Counted from the stretch's first letter, positions 27,120 through 36,279 are shown. The stretch is 64,000 bases of DNA from Mesorhizobium loti (GCA_002356515.1 AP017605.1:6867020-6931019), one strand, 5' to 3'. Numbers and translations: made by a program. Notes: generated by a model from the sequence alone, not told the origin.

Positions 27120-27154
27120 CGGCATCTGTCGCCACCAAGCTGCGCCAGCGCTGA
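27116..27154 (+). CDS. Possible 12-codon coupling mini-ORF before eryC
   Basis: An ATG overlapping the aldolase stop (ATGA) opens a 12-residue frame, MTASVATKLRQR. It ends in a TGA just before, and partly fused with, the GAGGAGGG ribosome binding site of the TTG-started eryC-like gene. Ribosomes finishing here would be placed at the eryC start, so a translational-coupling role is plausible. It may equally be chance or the vestige of an older gene start. Confidence 0.25.
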   Translation: MTASVATKLRQR

Positions 27155-27168
27155 GGAGGGAACGCGCC

Positions 27169-28110
27169 TTGGCTTTTACGCTCTCCCTCAACACCAATCC
27201 GCTGGTAAACCGTTTTGCTGATCCGGATGACCTGATCGACACCATTGCCTATGACATCGGCATCAGGGACGTGCAGCTCACGCATGAATTCGTCAATCCC
27301 GGCTGGCCGGCGGCGACGATCGTCAAATTCGTCCGCCTGTTTCGCGGCGCGCTCGCCCGCACCGGCGTGCGCGTGACGTCTGGCATGACCGGTCCTTACG
27401 GCCGGCTCAATCATTTCGGCCATCCCGACGCCGATGTGCGCCGCTACTATGTCGACTGGTTCAAGACCTTTGCCGACATCTCGGCCGAGCTCGGCGCCGG
27501 CGGCATGGGCACGCAATTCGCCATCTTTACCCATCGCGACTTTGACGAGCCAGCGCGCCGCGAGCGGCTGTTCGATATCGCGCTGGACTGCTGGCGCGAG
27601 GTCGCCGAGCACGCCAGGGCGGCCGGCCTGACCTACCTGTTCTGGGAGCCGATGTCGGTCGGCCGCGAATTCGGCCACACCATCGAGAACTGCCGGCTCC
27701 TGCAAGGCGCGATCGACGCCGCCGGCATGGCCATTCCGCTGGAGATGATGGTCGACATCGATCATGGCGACGTCACCTCGAGCAATCCCGCCGACATCGA
27801 TCCCTATGCCTGGGCCGAGGCCTTTCCCCGGAAGTCGCCGATCATCCACATCAAGCAGTCGTCGATGAACAAGGGCGGCCACTGGCCGTTCACGTCGGCC
27901 TACAACAAGGACGGCCGCATCACCCCGGAAAAGCTGCTGGAGACGGTGCGGCGCGGCGGCGGCACAGACAACGAGATCTGCCTCGAGCTATCGTTCCGCG
28001 AGCGCGAGCCGGTCGACCATCAGGTCGTCGCCATGATCCGCGAGTCCGTCGACTATTGGGCGCCGTTCATCGAGACCGGCAGGTCCGGTCTTCTGCCAAA
28101 GGCCGAATGA
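27169..28110 (+). CDS. eryC: TIM-barrel sugar-phosphate isomerase, EryC-like
   Basis: This xylose-isomerase-like TIM-barrel protein has 313 residues. In Brucella, EryC converts L-erythrulose phosphate to its D form on the way to D-erythrose 4-phosphate. Candidate metal ligands lie in FWEPMSVGRE, EMMVDIDHGD, IIHIKQSS and ICLELSF, as expected in this family. The start is TTG 27169 behind GAGGAGGG; no ATG fits. It is the last rightward gene of the block and ends at a strong terminator shared with the convergent fba. Confidence 0.83.
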   Translation: MAFTLSLNTNPLVNRFADPDDLIDTIAYDIGIRDVQLTHEFVNPGWPAATIVKFVRLFRGALARTGVRVTSGMTGPYGRLNHFGHPDADVRRYYVDWFKTFADISAELGAGGMGTQFAIFTHRDFDEPARRERLFDIALDCWREVAEHARAAGLTYLFWEPMSVGREFGHTIENCRLLQGAIDAAGMAIPLEMMVDIDHGDVTSSNPADIDPYAWAEAFPRKSPIIHIKQSSMNKGGHWPFTSAYNKDGRITPEKLLETVRRGGGTDNEICLELSFREREPVDHQVVAMIRESVDYWAPFIETGRSGLLPKAE

Positions 28111-28112
28111 AA

Positions 28113-28145
28113 AACGGGCAGGGGCCGATGCGGCTCCTGCCCGTT
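28113..28145. terminator. Bidirectional terminator between eryC and fba
   Basis: AACGGGCAGGGGCC (28113-28126) pairs with GGCTCCTGCCCGTT (28132-28145) at 13 of 14 positions around a five-base loop. A run of A precedes it on the plus strand and would give U-rich RNA for the leftward fba transcript. It sits between two convergent genes. Confidence 0.8.
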
Positions 28146-28175
28146 GAACATCTTCAGATTGAAGTCGCCAGAAAC

Positions 28176-29240
28176 TCAGCCGAATTTCGGATCGAGGCTG
28201 CCCGACTTGTAGCGCTTGGCCATTTCCGAGACCGGCAGCGGCTTGATCTTTGGCGCGTTGCCGGCGGTGCCGAACTGTTCGAAACGCTCCTTGCAGAGCT
28301 TGCGCATCGCCGCCATCGCCGGCGTCAGATATTTGCGCGGATCGAATTCGCTCGGGTTTTCCGTCAGCACCTTGCGGATCGCGCCGGTCAGCGCCATGCG
28401 GTTGTCGGTGTCGATGTTGATCTTGCGCACGCCATGCTTGATGCCGCGCTGGATCTCTTCCACCGGCACGCCCCAGGTCGGCTTCATCTGGCCGCCATAT
28501 TTGTTGATGATCTCCTGCAGGTCCTCCGGCACCGAGGACGAACCGTGCATGACCAGATGCATGTTGGGCAGGCGGCGATGGATTTCCTCGATCACGTTCA
28601 TCGCCAGCACTGCGCCGTCGGGCTTGCGCGAGAATTTGTAGGCGCCGTGGCTGGTGCCCATCGCCACCGCCAGCGCATCGACATGGGTGTCCTTGACGAA
28701 CTCCACCGCCTGTTCCGGATCGGTCAAGAGCTGGTCGTGGCTGATCGCGCCTTCGACGCCATGGCCGTCTTCCTGCTCGCCGCCGCCGCTCTCCAGCGAG
28801 CCGAGCACGCCGATCTCGCCTTCGACCGAGACACCGCCCCAATGCGCCATGTCGACGACGCGCTTGGTGATGCCCGAATTGTAGGCGTAGTCGGCCGGCG
28901 ACTTGCCGTCTTCCTTCAGCGAGCCGTCCATCATCACCGAGGTGAAACCATACTGGATCGCGGTGACGCAGGTGGCTTCGTTGTTGCCATGGTCGAGATG
29001 CATGCAGACCGGGATGTCGGGATGGATTTCGACCAGCGCATCGATCAGCTTGGCCAGCACAACGTCATTGGCATAGGCGCGCGCACCGCGGCTTGCCTGC
29101 AGGATGACAGGCGATTTGGTCTCTTCCGCCGCCTCCATGATGGCGAGGCCCTGTTCCATGTTGTTCATGTTGAAGGCCGGCACGCCATAGCCGTATTCGG
29201 CGGCGTGGTCGAGCAATTGTCTCAATGTGATGCGAGCCAA
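28176..29240 (-). CDS. fba: Class II fructose-1,6-bisphosphate aldolase
   Basis: This zinc-dependent aldolase has 354 residues, the Calvin-cycle (CbbA-like) subtype length. The zinc and active-site motifs are [28 protein letters not shown] and [10 protein letters not shown]. It interconverts fructose 1,6-bisphosphate with DHAP and glyceraldehyde 3-phosphate, and this class can also use erythrose 4-phosphate to make sedoheptulose 1,7-bisphosphate. The start is TTG 29240, behind GGGAGA; the frame to 29366 lacks start evidence. It faces the ery genes and shares a control region with eryR, suggesting it handles carbon leaving the erythritol pathway. Confidence 0.9.
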   Translation of the reverse strand: MARITLRQLLDHAAEYGYGVPAFNMNNMEQGLAIMEAAEETKSPVILQASRGARAYANDVVLAKLIDALVEIHPDIPVCMHLDHGNNEATCVTAIQYGFTSVMMDGSLKEDGKSPADYAYNSGITKRVVDMAHWGGVSVEGEIGVLGSLESGGGEQEDGHGVEGAISHDQLLTDPEQAVEFVKDTHVDALAVAMGTSHGAYKFSRKPDGAVLAMNVIEEIHRRLPNMHLVMHGSSSVPEDLQEIINKYGGQMKPTWGVPVEEIQRGIKHGVRKINIDTDNRMALTGAIRKVLTENPSEFDPRKYLTPAMAAMRKLCKERFEQFGTAGNAPKIKPLPVSEMAKRYKSGSLDPKFG

Positions 29241-29436
29241 CGAATAGTCTCCCGTATCTGGTTTCAAACCTGGTGGTTGCGGACTGTCCGCGCATCGTCC
29301 AGCCCACCGATGCTTCTGGCCGGATTTCGGCGCAACCGCAACCGTGACAGACCGTCCCGGCAGCAATTCTTGTTACAGCGCCGCGACCAGGGCAAGCGGA
29401 ATATCCCAAGAAATTATCCCATTATCACAAAAGATT

Positions 29437-29446
29437 TGATATTTTT
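29437..29446. promoter_or_regulatory. TGATATTTTT motif in the fba/eryR divergent control region
   Basis: The intergenic stretch 29241-29513 turns sharply AT-rich near 29410-29475, as expected for divergent promoters. TGATATTTTT at 29437-29446 is identical to one side of the palindrome at 15214-15227 before eryD. DeoR-type autoregulation from this region is likely; this exact site is a guess. Confidence 0.3.
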
Positions 29447-29513
29447 GCGACGATAGCTGTTATATCTACGATCCCATCAAGGAGCCACGCTTCGGCGTTT
29501 TCGGTCAGCGGTG

Positions 29514-30284
29514 ATGAAGCGCGACATCAGGCGGCAAGGCATCATGGAGTTTCTGATGGACGCCGGTCAGGCCGGCGTCGATGACCTCGCCTTGCGCTTT
29601 GGCGTCTCGAAGATGACCGTGCACCGCGACCTCGACGAGCTCGAGGAAAGCGGTTTCCTGCGCAAGGTGCGCGGCGGCGCTTCGATCCAACCGAGCAGCC
29701 TGTTCGAAAGCGATTTCCGCTACCGGCAGAAGCAGGCGACCGAGGAAAAGCAGCGTCTGGCCGCGGCCGCCATCACCATGATCGAACCCGGCCAGACGGT
29801 GATCATCGACGACGGTTCGACGGCGGGCGGCATTGCGCGCCATCTCGCCGACCTGCGGCCGCTGACGGTGATCTCCAACAATCTCTCCGTCATCCAGGAC
29901 CTGTCCGGCGCCGGCGGCATCAACCTGATCGCGCTCGGCGGCCAATACAGCAAGAAATTCCACGGCTTCTTCGGCCTGCTGGCCGAGGCTTCGCTCAAAT
30001 CGCTGCGCGCCGACGTCGCCTTCCTGTCCTCATCCGCCATCCATGGTGCTTCCGCCTTCCACCAGGACCAGGAAGTCGTGCAGGCCAAGCGGCTGATGAT
30101 GGCGGCGGCGACCCGCAAATATCTGTTGGTCGATCATGGCAAGTTCGGCCGCACGGCGCTGCATTTTCTCACCGACCTCAGCGCATTCGACACCGTCTTC
30201 ACCGGCCGTGCGCCCGAGCCGGGAATGCGCGCGGCGCTGGATGCCGCCGGCGTTTCGCTGACGGTTATCGACAAGGGATCATGA
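29514..30284 (+). CDS. eryR: DeoR-family regulator, EryR-like
   Basis: This regulator has 256 residues. The N-terminal HTH (RRQGIMEFLMDAGQAGVDDL and FGVSKMTVHRDLDELEESG) matches the DeoR pattern, and the C-terminal sugar-phosphate domain includes IIDDGSTAGGIARHL and LVDHGKFGR. It is directly followed by the Tpi-like and RpiB-like genes, the same order as the deoR-eryH-eryI group of Brucella and the eryR-tpiB-rpiB group of S. meliloti. The start is either GTG 29511 or ATG 29514; neither has a strong ribosome binding site. Confidence 0.85.
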   Translation: MKRDIRRQGIMEFLMDAGQAGVDDLALRFGVSKMTVHRDLDELEESGFLRKVRGGASIQPSSLFESDFRYRQKQATEEKQRLAAAAITMIEPGQTVIIDDGSTAGGIARHLADLRPLTVISNNLSVIQDLSGAGGINLIALGGQYSKKFHGFFGLLAEASLKSLRADVAFLSSSAIHGASAFHQDQEVVQAKRLMMAAATRKYLLVDHGKFGRTALHFLTDLSAFDTVFTGRAPEPGMRAALDAAGVSLTVIDKGS

Positions 30285-30331
30285 TCCCGGAAATCGGCGG
30301 ATCGTGATCAACAAAGCTAGGAGCAATACGC

Positions 30332-31090
30332 GTGGTTTACTGGGTCGGTACAAGCTGGAAGATGAACAAGACGCTCGCCGAGGCGCTTGATTTTGCGGAG
30401 CGCATGGCCGGCTTCATTCCCGGTTTCGATGACCGCATCCAGCCATTCGTCATCCCGCCCTTCACCGCGGTGCGCGAGGTCAAGCGGGCACTGTCGTCGA
30501 CGCGCATCAAGGTCGGCGCCCAGAACATGCATTGGGCCGATGCCGGCGCCTGGACCGGCGAGATCTCGCCGCTGATGCTGAGGGACTGCGGGCTCGATCT
30601 GGTCGAACTCGGCCACAGCGAGCGGCGCGAACACTTTGGCGAGACCGACCGCACCGTCGGCCTGAAGGCGGCTGCGGCGGTGAAGCACGGCTTGATCCCG
30701 TTGATCTGTGTCGGCGAGACGCTGGCCGAGCGCGAAGGCGGCGAGGCCGACGCCGTGTTGAGCGCCCAGGTTGAGGGCGCGCTGCAATTCCTCGAAGGCG
30801 AGGCGAAGGGCGCAAAAATCCTGTTCGCTTACGAGCCGGTCTGGGCGATCGGCGACAAGGGCATTCCGGCCAGCGCCGACTATGCCGACAAGCAGCAGGC
30901 ATTGATCAAGACGGTGGCTGGCAACCTGCTGCCATCCGTGCCGCCGGTGCTCTATGGCGGCAGCGTCAACCCCGGCAATGCCGCCGGACTGCTCGGCCAG
31001 CCCAATATCGACGGCCTCTTCATAGGTCGCTCCGCCTGGCAGGCGGATGGCTACATCGACATCCTCGGCCGCGCTTCGGCGGCGATCTGA
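30332..31090 (+). CDS. eryH: Triose-phosphate-isomerase-like tetrose isomerase, EryH-like
   Basis: This TIM-barrel protein of 252 residues carries every catalytic residue of triose-phosphate isomerase: Lys in TSWKMNKT, His in LGHSERRE, Glu in AYEPVWAIG and the phosphate loop YGGSVNPGN. In Brucella the paralogue EryH (TpiA2) acts on erythrulose 4-phosphate in the erythritol route. Position after eryR and before an rpiB paralogue supports this over the housekeeping tpiA. The start is GTG 30332 behind TAGGAGC. Confidence 0.87.
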   Translation: MVYWVGTSWKMNKTLAEALDFAERMAGFIPGFDDRIQPFVIPPFTAVREVKRALSSTRIKVGAQNMHWADAGAWTGEISPLMLRDCGLDLVELGHSERREHFGETDRTVGLKAAAAVKHGLIPLICVGETLAEREGGEADAVLSAQVEGALQFLEGEAKGAKILFAYEPVWAIGDKGIPASADYADKQQALIKTVAGNLLPSVPPVLYGGSVNPGNAAGLLGQPNIDGLFIGRSAWQADGYIDILGRASAAI

Positions 31091-31117
31091 AATCATCCAA
31101 ACACGAAAGGGAAAACC

Positions 31118-31561
31118 ATGAAAATAGCCATTGGAGCCGACAGCGCCGGCAAGCCGCTTCTCGATGTCATCGCCGCGCACCTTGCCACCAAATCCGGCTT
31201 GACGGTCAGCGATCTCAGCCAGGCGGGCTACTATGCCGACCTGTCGCAAAAACTCGCCCAGACCATCATCGACGGCGAGAACGATCGCGGCATCCTGTTC
31301 TGCGGCACCGGCATCGGCGTCTCGATCTCGGCCAACAAGGTGCCGGGCATCCGCGCCGCACTCACCCACGACACCTATTCGGCCGAGCGCGCGGCAAAAT
31401 CCAACAATGCGCAGATCATCACCATGGGCGCCCGTGTCATCGGCCCGGAACTGGCCAAGGCGATCGTCGATACGTGGCTTGCCTCGGAGTTCGACGAACA
31501 AGGTCCGTCGGCCGGCAATGTCCAGGCGATCAACAGGCTCGATGCGGCCAAACCTGCATGA
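31118..31561 (+). CDS. eryI: RpiB-like tetrose-phosphate isomerase, EryI-like
   Basis: This is a ribose-5-phosphate isomerase B family protein of 147 residues. The active-site Cys is in [15 protein letters not shown], and [16 protein letters not shown] carries the active-site His and the binding residues. In Brucella, EryI yields D-erythrose 4-phosphate, which enters the pentose phosphate pathway. GAAAGGGAAA precedes the ATG. It ends the rightward eryR-eryH-eryI unit. Confidence 0.87.
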   Translation: MKIAIGADSAGKPLLDVIAAHLATKSGLTVSDLSQAGYYADLSQKLAQTIIDGENDRGILFCGTGIGVSISANKVPGIRAALTHDTYSAERAAKSNNAQIITMGARVIGPELAKAIVDTWLASEFDEQGPSAGNVQAINRLDAAKPA

Positions 31562-31565
31562 TCCG

Positions 31566-31581
31566 CGCAGGCAAGCCTGCG
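31566..31581 (+). terminator. Short hairpin after eryI, weak terminator candidate
   Basis: CGCAGGC-AA-GCCTGCG is a perfect 7-bp inverted repeat five bases after the eryI stop. The two-base gap would open one or two pairs. No T-run follows, so it may be a weak or Rho-assisted terminator between convergent genes. Confidence 0.4.
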
Positions 31582-31639
31582 GCATAGGCTGAGAAAAGTC
31601 CGACCCGGGCTTGCCGGGCCACGTGCGGCGATGCCGGTT

Positions 31640-32410
31640 CTATTTCTGCCTGCCGAGCCTAGCCGCGAGGGAACGCCGTACGTCCTCTTCCGCTCCGTCC
31701 AGCAGGTCGATCAGCACCTTGCTGGTGGCTGCCGGGTCGCGCTTTTCGATGCTCTCGACAATCTGCCGGTGCAGGCTGAGCGAGTGGCGCTGACCGTCTG
31801 GATTGTCGTCCGAAAGCCTGAAGCTGATCACCAGCGCCGTTTCGATCAAGGCCGCCAGCGAACCGATCAGCTCATTGCCCGACATGTGCAGGATCGCCTG
31901 GTGGAAAGCCAGATCCGGTACCGCGAAGCGTTCGCCGTCATCGCCGGCCTGTTCCATCTCCTCCAGGAGTGCCCGCAATTCGGCGATCTGCTCCGGGCTG
32001 GCACGCTCCGCCGCTAGGGCTCCGGCCGTCGGCTCGATCGCGCGGCGCAGCTCGAACAGAGAGCGCGCCTCCTCGGCCGTCGTTCTCGAGCCGAAACGCC
32101 ATAAGAGCACATCCGGGTCGAGGAAATTCCAATCCTTGCGTGGGCGCACCCTGGTTCCGGTCCGGGGACGCATTTCCACCATGCCCTTGCCCGCCAGCAC
32201 CTTGACGACTTCCCGCAGCCCGGTGCGGCTCGCGCCATAGGAGGCGCTCCAATCGTCGCCATTCGGCAGCTGGTCACCCGGGATCAATTCGCCGCGCACG
32301 ATGCTGAGGCCGATTTCGTTGAGCAGCCTGGCGTGGAGGCCGGAATGGGACGAGCCGGCCATGTGTGACGTCATCCGGGATGCCCTGGAGCGGGGCGCTA
32401 TATTCTTCAT
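31640..32410 (-). CDS. FadR-subfamily GntR transcriptional regulator
   Basis: This regulator has 256 residues. The N-terminal winged HTH includes LNEIGLSIVRGELIPGDQLP and SYGASRTGLREVVKVLAGKG, followed by the acidic linker DWNFLDPDVLLWRF and an FCD ligand-binding domain with metal-binding His candidates (FHQAILHMSGN, LHRQIVESI). FadR-type members with this linker often respond to sugar acids. I chose ATG 32410, preceded by GGGAATAGT; an ATG at 32428 is also possible. It diverges from the autotransporter gene and may control it. Confidence 0.83.
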   Translation of the reverse strand: MKNIAPRSRASRMTSHMAGSSHSGLHARLLNEIGLSIVRGELIPGDQLPNGDDWSASYGASRTGLREVVKVLAGKGMVEMRPRTGTRVRPRKDWNFLDPDVLLWRFGSRTTAEEARSLFELRRAIEPTAGALAAERASPEQIAELRALLEEMEQAGDDGERFAVPDLAFHQAILHMSGNELIGSLAALIETALVISFRLSDDNPDGQRHSLSLHRQIVESIEKRDPAATSKVLIDLLDGAEEDVRRSLAARLGRQK

Positions 32411-32623
32411 ACTATTCCCATTATTCATACGATTGTCACGTGCTCGCCCTAGTGAGCACATCGTTGAACTCCCCGCCAGAGCGATCGACGAACCACAGCG
32501 CAGATAGCACCCGAAGAACCACAAAATCTCGAGTCTTGCCATCGCCGACGGCCGCAACCGTCGTTGGTCGATGTCGTGCGCGTCGAGCCGTCGATCATAA
32601 ACACCAACAGGAACGAGCCAGAA

Positions 32624-34549
32624 ATGTCTCCCAAGATGACTGACCACGCCAGCAAAGCCGCCCTGAAGGGAACGGCTCTCATTCCGAAAACCATTAGCAC
32701 CTGCATCTTTGTGTCCAGCGCGCTTGCCATGACATCGGTGCCGGCGCTTGCCGTCGAGCCCTGGATCATGGTCGAGAAGACGACCTTCACCGGCAGCGCC
32801 ATATCCTCAAAGCAGCAGGGCGTGACGACGGACGGTACGAACTGGTACTTCTCCGGCACCAATATTCTCGAGCGCACGGACAGGAACTACAATCCGTCGC
32901 TGCGGGTCTCGCCCGCCATTCCCGATGCCCTCAAGCTTCCGTCCCAATATTCCGACATCGGCCTGAACCATATCGGCGACATCGATTATGCCGACGGTCT
33001 TCTCTACATCTCGCTGGATTCGAGCCAGCGTGACCCCGTCACCGGCGGCAAGTACGAAAACCCGGTTTTCGCGGTGTATCGCGCGAGTGACATGAGCTTC
33101 ACCGGCCAGGCCTTTTCACTCAATCCGCCTCACGGCATCCATGACATCGCCAGCTGGGTGGCCGTCGACGCCAAGAACGGCCTGGGCTACGGCATGGCCT
33201 ATGAGAACGCGACGGAGATAGCGGTCTACAATCTGTCGGACTGGAGCTTCAAGGAATACATCCCGCTGACGCAAACCATCGACCAGGCACAGGGCGGCAA
33301 GCTGCTCGACGGCTGGATGTATTTTTCGACCGACAATGACGGCAAGATCATTTACCGGGCGAACCTCAACACCGGCGAGGTCGAGAATCTCGGCAACCTG
33401 AAGATCGATCGCGAGCAGGAGGTCGAAGGGCTTTCCTTCAACCAGACGAAGGATGGCTGGTCGATGTACATCCTCAATCGGGAAGCGCTGGAGGACAATC
33501 CCAACGAGGAGGCCGTCGGCTTTTACCGTTATCTGCGCCCCTATGGCAACGCGCTCTCCGGCGAGATCCACGCTGATATCAATGGCGCGCTTGTCGAGGA
33601 CAGCCGCTTCGCGCGGGATGCCGCCAACAGCCGGATTCGCTCCGCCTTCGATGCGGTCTCCGCGCCCGTTCTGACAACCGCCAGTATCGACACCGAAGGC
33701 ATGCACGCCGCGCCCTCTAATGCCGATGGCATCGTGATCTGGAGCCAGGCACTGGCAATGACGGGCAATACGAACGGCTCCGGCGATGCCGCTGCCTTCG
33801 GCCGCAACACGGCAGGATTCATCGGCGGCGCCGACGCACCGGTCGGAAACTGGCGGCTCGGTGTGCTCGGCGGCTACAGCCATTCGAATTTCGATGTCAC
33901 CGACCGCGCGTCATCCGGCTCGAGCGACAACTACAATCTCGGTCTCTATGCCGGCACGCAATTAGGCCAGTTCGGTTTCCGCGCCGGGGCGATCTATGGC
34001 TGGCATGACATCGAGACCAGGCGCAGTGTCGTCTTCCCCGCCTTCAGCGAACAGCTCTCCGCCGACTACAATGCCGCGACGGCGCAGGCTTTCAGCGAAC
34101 TGGCCTACCGGTTCGACATCGGCCGCAATGCCTTCGAACCCTTCGCCAACCTCGCTTATGTCCATCTGAACACCGACGGCTTTGCCGAGACCGGCGGCGC
34201 GACTTCGGCGCTCACCGCACAGAAGACGACGACCGAAAACACCTTCTCGACATTTGGCGTTCGCGCTTCGACCCAGTTCGACGCAGGGACGACCAAGACC
34301 GCCCTGCACGGCATGCTGGGGTGGCAGCACGCCTATGGCGACGTCGATCCAACTTCCGGTCTGGCCTTCAATACCGGGGCATCCTTCACCATCTCGGGGG
34401 TGCCGATTGCGAAGGACGCGCTTGCGGTCGAAGCCGGACTGGATGTCTCCCTGTCGTCCAACGCGACGCTCGGCGCGTCCTATTCCGGGCAGATCGCCAA
34501 GGACGCCCAGGGACATGCCTTCAAGGTCAGTTTCGATTTGAAGCTATAG
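32624..34549 (+). CDS. Autotransporter-like outer-membrane protein
   Basis: This protein of 641 residues begins with an extended N-region and a signal sequence ending TSVPALA-VEP. The middle (about residues 45-330) has repeated WYFSG, DIDYADGLLYIS, WVAVDAKNGLGYGMAY and LLDGWMYFST units, which suggest a beta-propeller-like passenger. From about residue 370 the alternating pattern GNWRLGVLGGYSHSNFDV to the end looks like an autotransporter beta-barrel (LGLYAGTQLGQFGFRAGAIYGW). It ends KVSFDLKL. I chose ATG 32624 with AGGAACGA upstream; the TTG at 32564 is doubtful. Its 3' end overlaps the convergent dhaL by six bases. The passenger's function is unknown. Confidence 0.72.
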   Translation: MSPKMTDHASKAALKGTALIPKTISTCIFVSSALAMTSVPALAVEPWIMVEKTTFTGSAISSKQQGVTTDGTNWYFSGTNILERTDRNYNPSLRVSPAIPDALKLPSQYSDIGLNHIGDIDYADGLLYISLDSSQRDPVTGGKYENPVFAVYRASDMSFTGQAFSLNPPHGIHDIASWVAVDAKNGLGYGMAYENATEIAVYNLSDWSFKEYIPLTQTIDQAQGGKLLDGWMYFSTDNDGKIIYRANLNTGEVENLGNLKIDREQEVEGLSFNQTKDGWSMYILNREALEDNPNEEAVGFYRYLRPYGNALSGEIHADINGALVEDSRFARDAANSRIRSAFDAVSAPVLTTASIDTEGMHAAPSNADGIVIWSQALAMTGNTNGSGDAAAFGRNTAGFIGGADAPVGNWRLGVLGGYSHSNFDVTDRASSGSSDNYNLGLYAGTQLGQFGFRAGAIYGWHDIETRRSVVFPAFSEQLSADYNAATAQAFSELAYRFDIGRNAFEPFANLAYVHLNTDGFAETGGATSALTAQKTTTENTFSTFGVRASTQFDAGTTKTALHGMLGWQHAYGDVDPTSGLAFNTGASFTISGVPIAKDALAVEAGLDVSLSSNATLGASYSGQIAKDAQGHAFKVSFDLKL

Positions 34550-35188
34550 ATCCGAAGCCAGACCCTTGCGCATCGCGCCGATGACCGTGACGGCCGATGC
34601 CGCGCCCGGGTCCATGTGTCCGAGTGATCGCTCGCCGAGCCGCGAGGAGCGGCCTTTGGCGGCGATCATCTCCTTGGTCGCTTCAGCACCGGACTCGGCG
34701 GCGGCAAGGGCCGCCTCGAGGCTCTGAGCCAGGGTCTTGCCGGCTGCACAGGCCGCGGCGGCCGCTTCGGCCGCCGGTTGCCAGGCATCGACCATCGTCT
34801 TTTCGCCCGGCTCCGCCTTGCCGCGATCCTTGATGCCTTGCGCCATGGCCTGGAACAAAGCGATGAAGTCCGCCTCTGCCAGCGTCGCCTTGCCCTTGAC
34901 GGCGGCGCCGCCGCGCATGAAGGCCGTCGCATAGAGCGGGCCTGACGAAGCGCCAACGGCATTGAGGAATGACTTCGCCGCCGTGTTGAGCAGCGCCGTC
35001 GGTTCGGTCGCCACAAGGTCGAGCGAGGCCAGCGCATCGCGCACCGCGCCGAAGCCGAGCGCCATGGCGATGCCGTGATCGGCGTCGCCAATGACGCCGT
35101 CGAGCTGGCAGAGCCTGTCCCGGTCGGCCTCGATCGCCACCGCGATCGTATCGAACATTCTTTTCAGGTCAGCGGCGTCGATGGTCAC
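34544..35188 (-). CDS. dhaL: Dihydroxyacetone kinase ADP-binding subunit DhaL
   Basis: This is the nucleotide-binding subunit, 214 residues. The magnesium/ATP motif is LDGVIGDADHG, with Asp30, Asp35 and Asp37, followed by SSGPLYATAF and RSSRLGERSLGHMDPGA. With DhaK it phosphorylates dihydroxyacetone or related ketoses. It lies 15 bases downstream of dhaK. No DhaM phosphotransferase protein is seen here. The operon is headed by an FMN riboswitch and ribH2, which raises a flavin-linked role. Confidence 0.9.
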   Translation of the reverse strand: MTIDAADLKRMFDTIAVAIEADRDRLCQLDGVIGDADHGIAMALGFGAVRDALASLDLVATEPTALLNTAAKSFLNAVGASSGPLYATAFMRGGAAVKGKATLAEADFIALFQAMAQGIKDRGKAEPGEKTMVDAWQPAAEAAAAACAAGKTLAQSLEAALAAAESGAEATKEMIAAKGRSSRLGERSLGHMDPGAASAVTVIGAMRKGLASDL

Positions 35189-35203
35189 GGGAACGCTCCT
35201 TCG

Positions 35204-36217
35204 TCAGCCGGCACGGAACATCCCGCAATCACAGGGGTGGTCGAGCATGGTCTGCAATTCCTCATCGAGATGAAAAAGCGTCACCGAGGCGCCGGCCATT
35301 TCCAGCGACGTGCAGTAATTGCCGACCCAGGTCGCGTGGATGGAAACACCGATGTCATCGAGCCGCTGCTTGACCCGCCGGTTCATGATGTAGAGTTCCA
35401 TCAGCGGCGTCGAGCCGAGTGAATTGACCAGCACCGCGACCTTGTCGCCGCGCTTCGGCGCCATCTCGGCAAAAATCTTGTCCAGCATCTCGTCGGTGAT
35501 TTCGTCGGCGGTCCTGAGCTTGCCGCGGGCGATGCCGGGTTCGCCATGGATGCCCATGCCGATCTCCATCTCGTCGGCGCCGATCTCGAAATTCGGCCAC
35601 CTTGTCTGCGGTAGCGAGCAGGGCGACAGCGCGACGCCCATGGTGAAAGTGTGGTCGTTGGCTTTGCGCGCGATGCGTTCGACCTCGTCCAGGGAGAGCA
35701 TGCGGTCGCAGGCCGCACCGGCCGCCTTGAAGATGAAGAAATTGCCGGCGACACCACGGCGCTTCTGCCGCTGGTCGCGCGGTGCCGAGGCGACGTCGTC
35801 GGTGGTCAGCACGGTGCGCACCTCGATGTCGTCCATCGCTGCCATTTCGGCCGCCATGTCGAAATTCATCACGTCGCCGGCATAGTTGCCGTACATGAAC
35901 AGCACACCGGCGCCGCCGCTGACGGCCTTGGCGCATTCCAGGATCGGATCGGGCGGCGGCGAGGCGAAGACGTTGCCGATAGCCGCCGCGTCCGCCAGTC
36001 CCTTGCCGACAAAGCCGAGAAAGGTCGGCTCATGGCCGGAACCGCCGCCGATGACGAGGCCGACCTTGCCGGGCCGTGGCCCGTCACGGGCGATGATCGA
36101 GCGCGGGCTGCCGTCCACGCTCCTGAGATGGCGAGGATGCGCGGAGAGGATCCCTTCGAGCATCTCGTCGACGGCACGGTTGCCGTCATTGATGATCTTC
36201 TTGGTCTGCACCGGCAT
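35204..36217 (-). CDS. dhaK: Dihydroxyacetone kinase substrate-binding subunit DhaK
   Basis: This is the substrate-binding subunit, 337 residues. It carries His62 in IGGGSGHEPTF and His224 in MGIHGEPG; the latter position is the His that binds the substrate carbonyl covalently in known DhaK proteins. Other conserved stretches are LFMYGNYAGDVMNFD and VAVLVNSLGSTPLMELYI. ATG 36217 directly abuts GGGAGG, an unusually short spacing; a TTG at 36235 is an alternative. The gene lies 62 bases downstream of ribH2 on the same strand, so co-transcription is likely. Confidence 0.9.
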   Translation of the reverse strand: MPVQTKKIINDGNRAVDEMLEGILSAHPRHLRSVDGSPRSIIARDGPRPGKVGLVIGGGSGHEPTFLGFVGKGLADAAAIGNVFASPPPDPILECAKAVSGGAGVLFMYGNYAGDVMNFDMAAEMAAMDDIEVRTVLTTDDVASAPRDQRQKRRGVAGNFFIFKAAGAACDRMLSLDEVERIARKANDHTFTMGVALSPCSLPQTRWPNFEIGADEMEIGMGIHGEPGIARGKLRTADEITDEMLDKIFAEMAPKRGDKVAVLVNSLGSTPLMELYIMNRRVKQRLDDIGVSIHATWVGNYCTSLEMAGASVTLFHLDEELQTMLDHPCDCGMFRAG

Positions 36218-36279
36218 CCTCCCGACTTTTCGCAAATACTACCGAGTGTTATCGCGATTTCCACCCGGCCGGGAAGATT

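Noticed and set aside
28056..29456. 466-codon plus-strand frame opposite fba
   Set aside because: Class II aldolase motifs on the minus strand are unmistakable, and the plus frame shows no family features.
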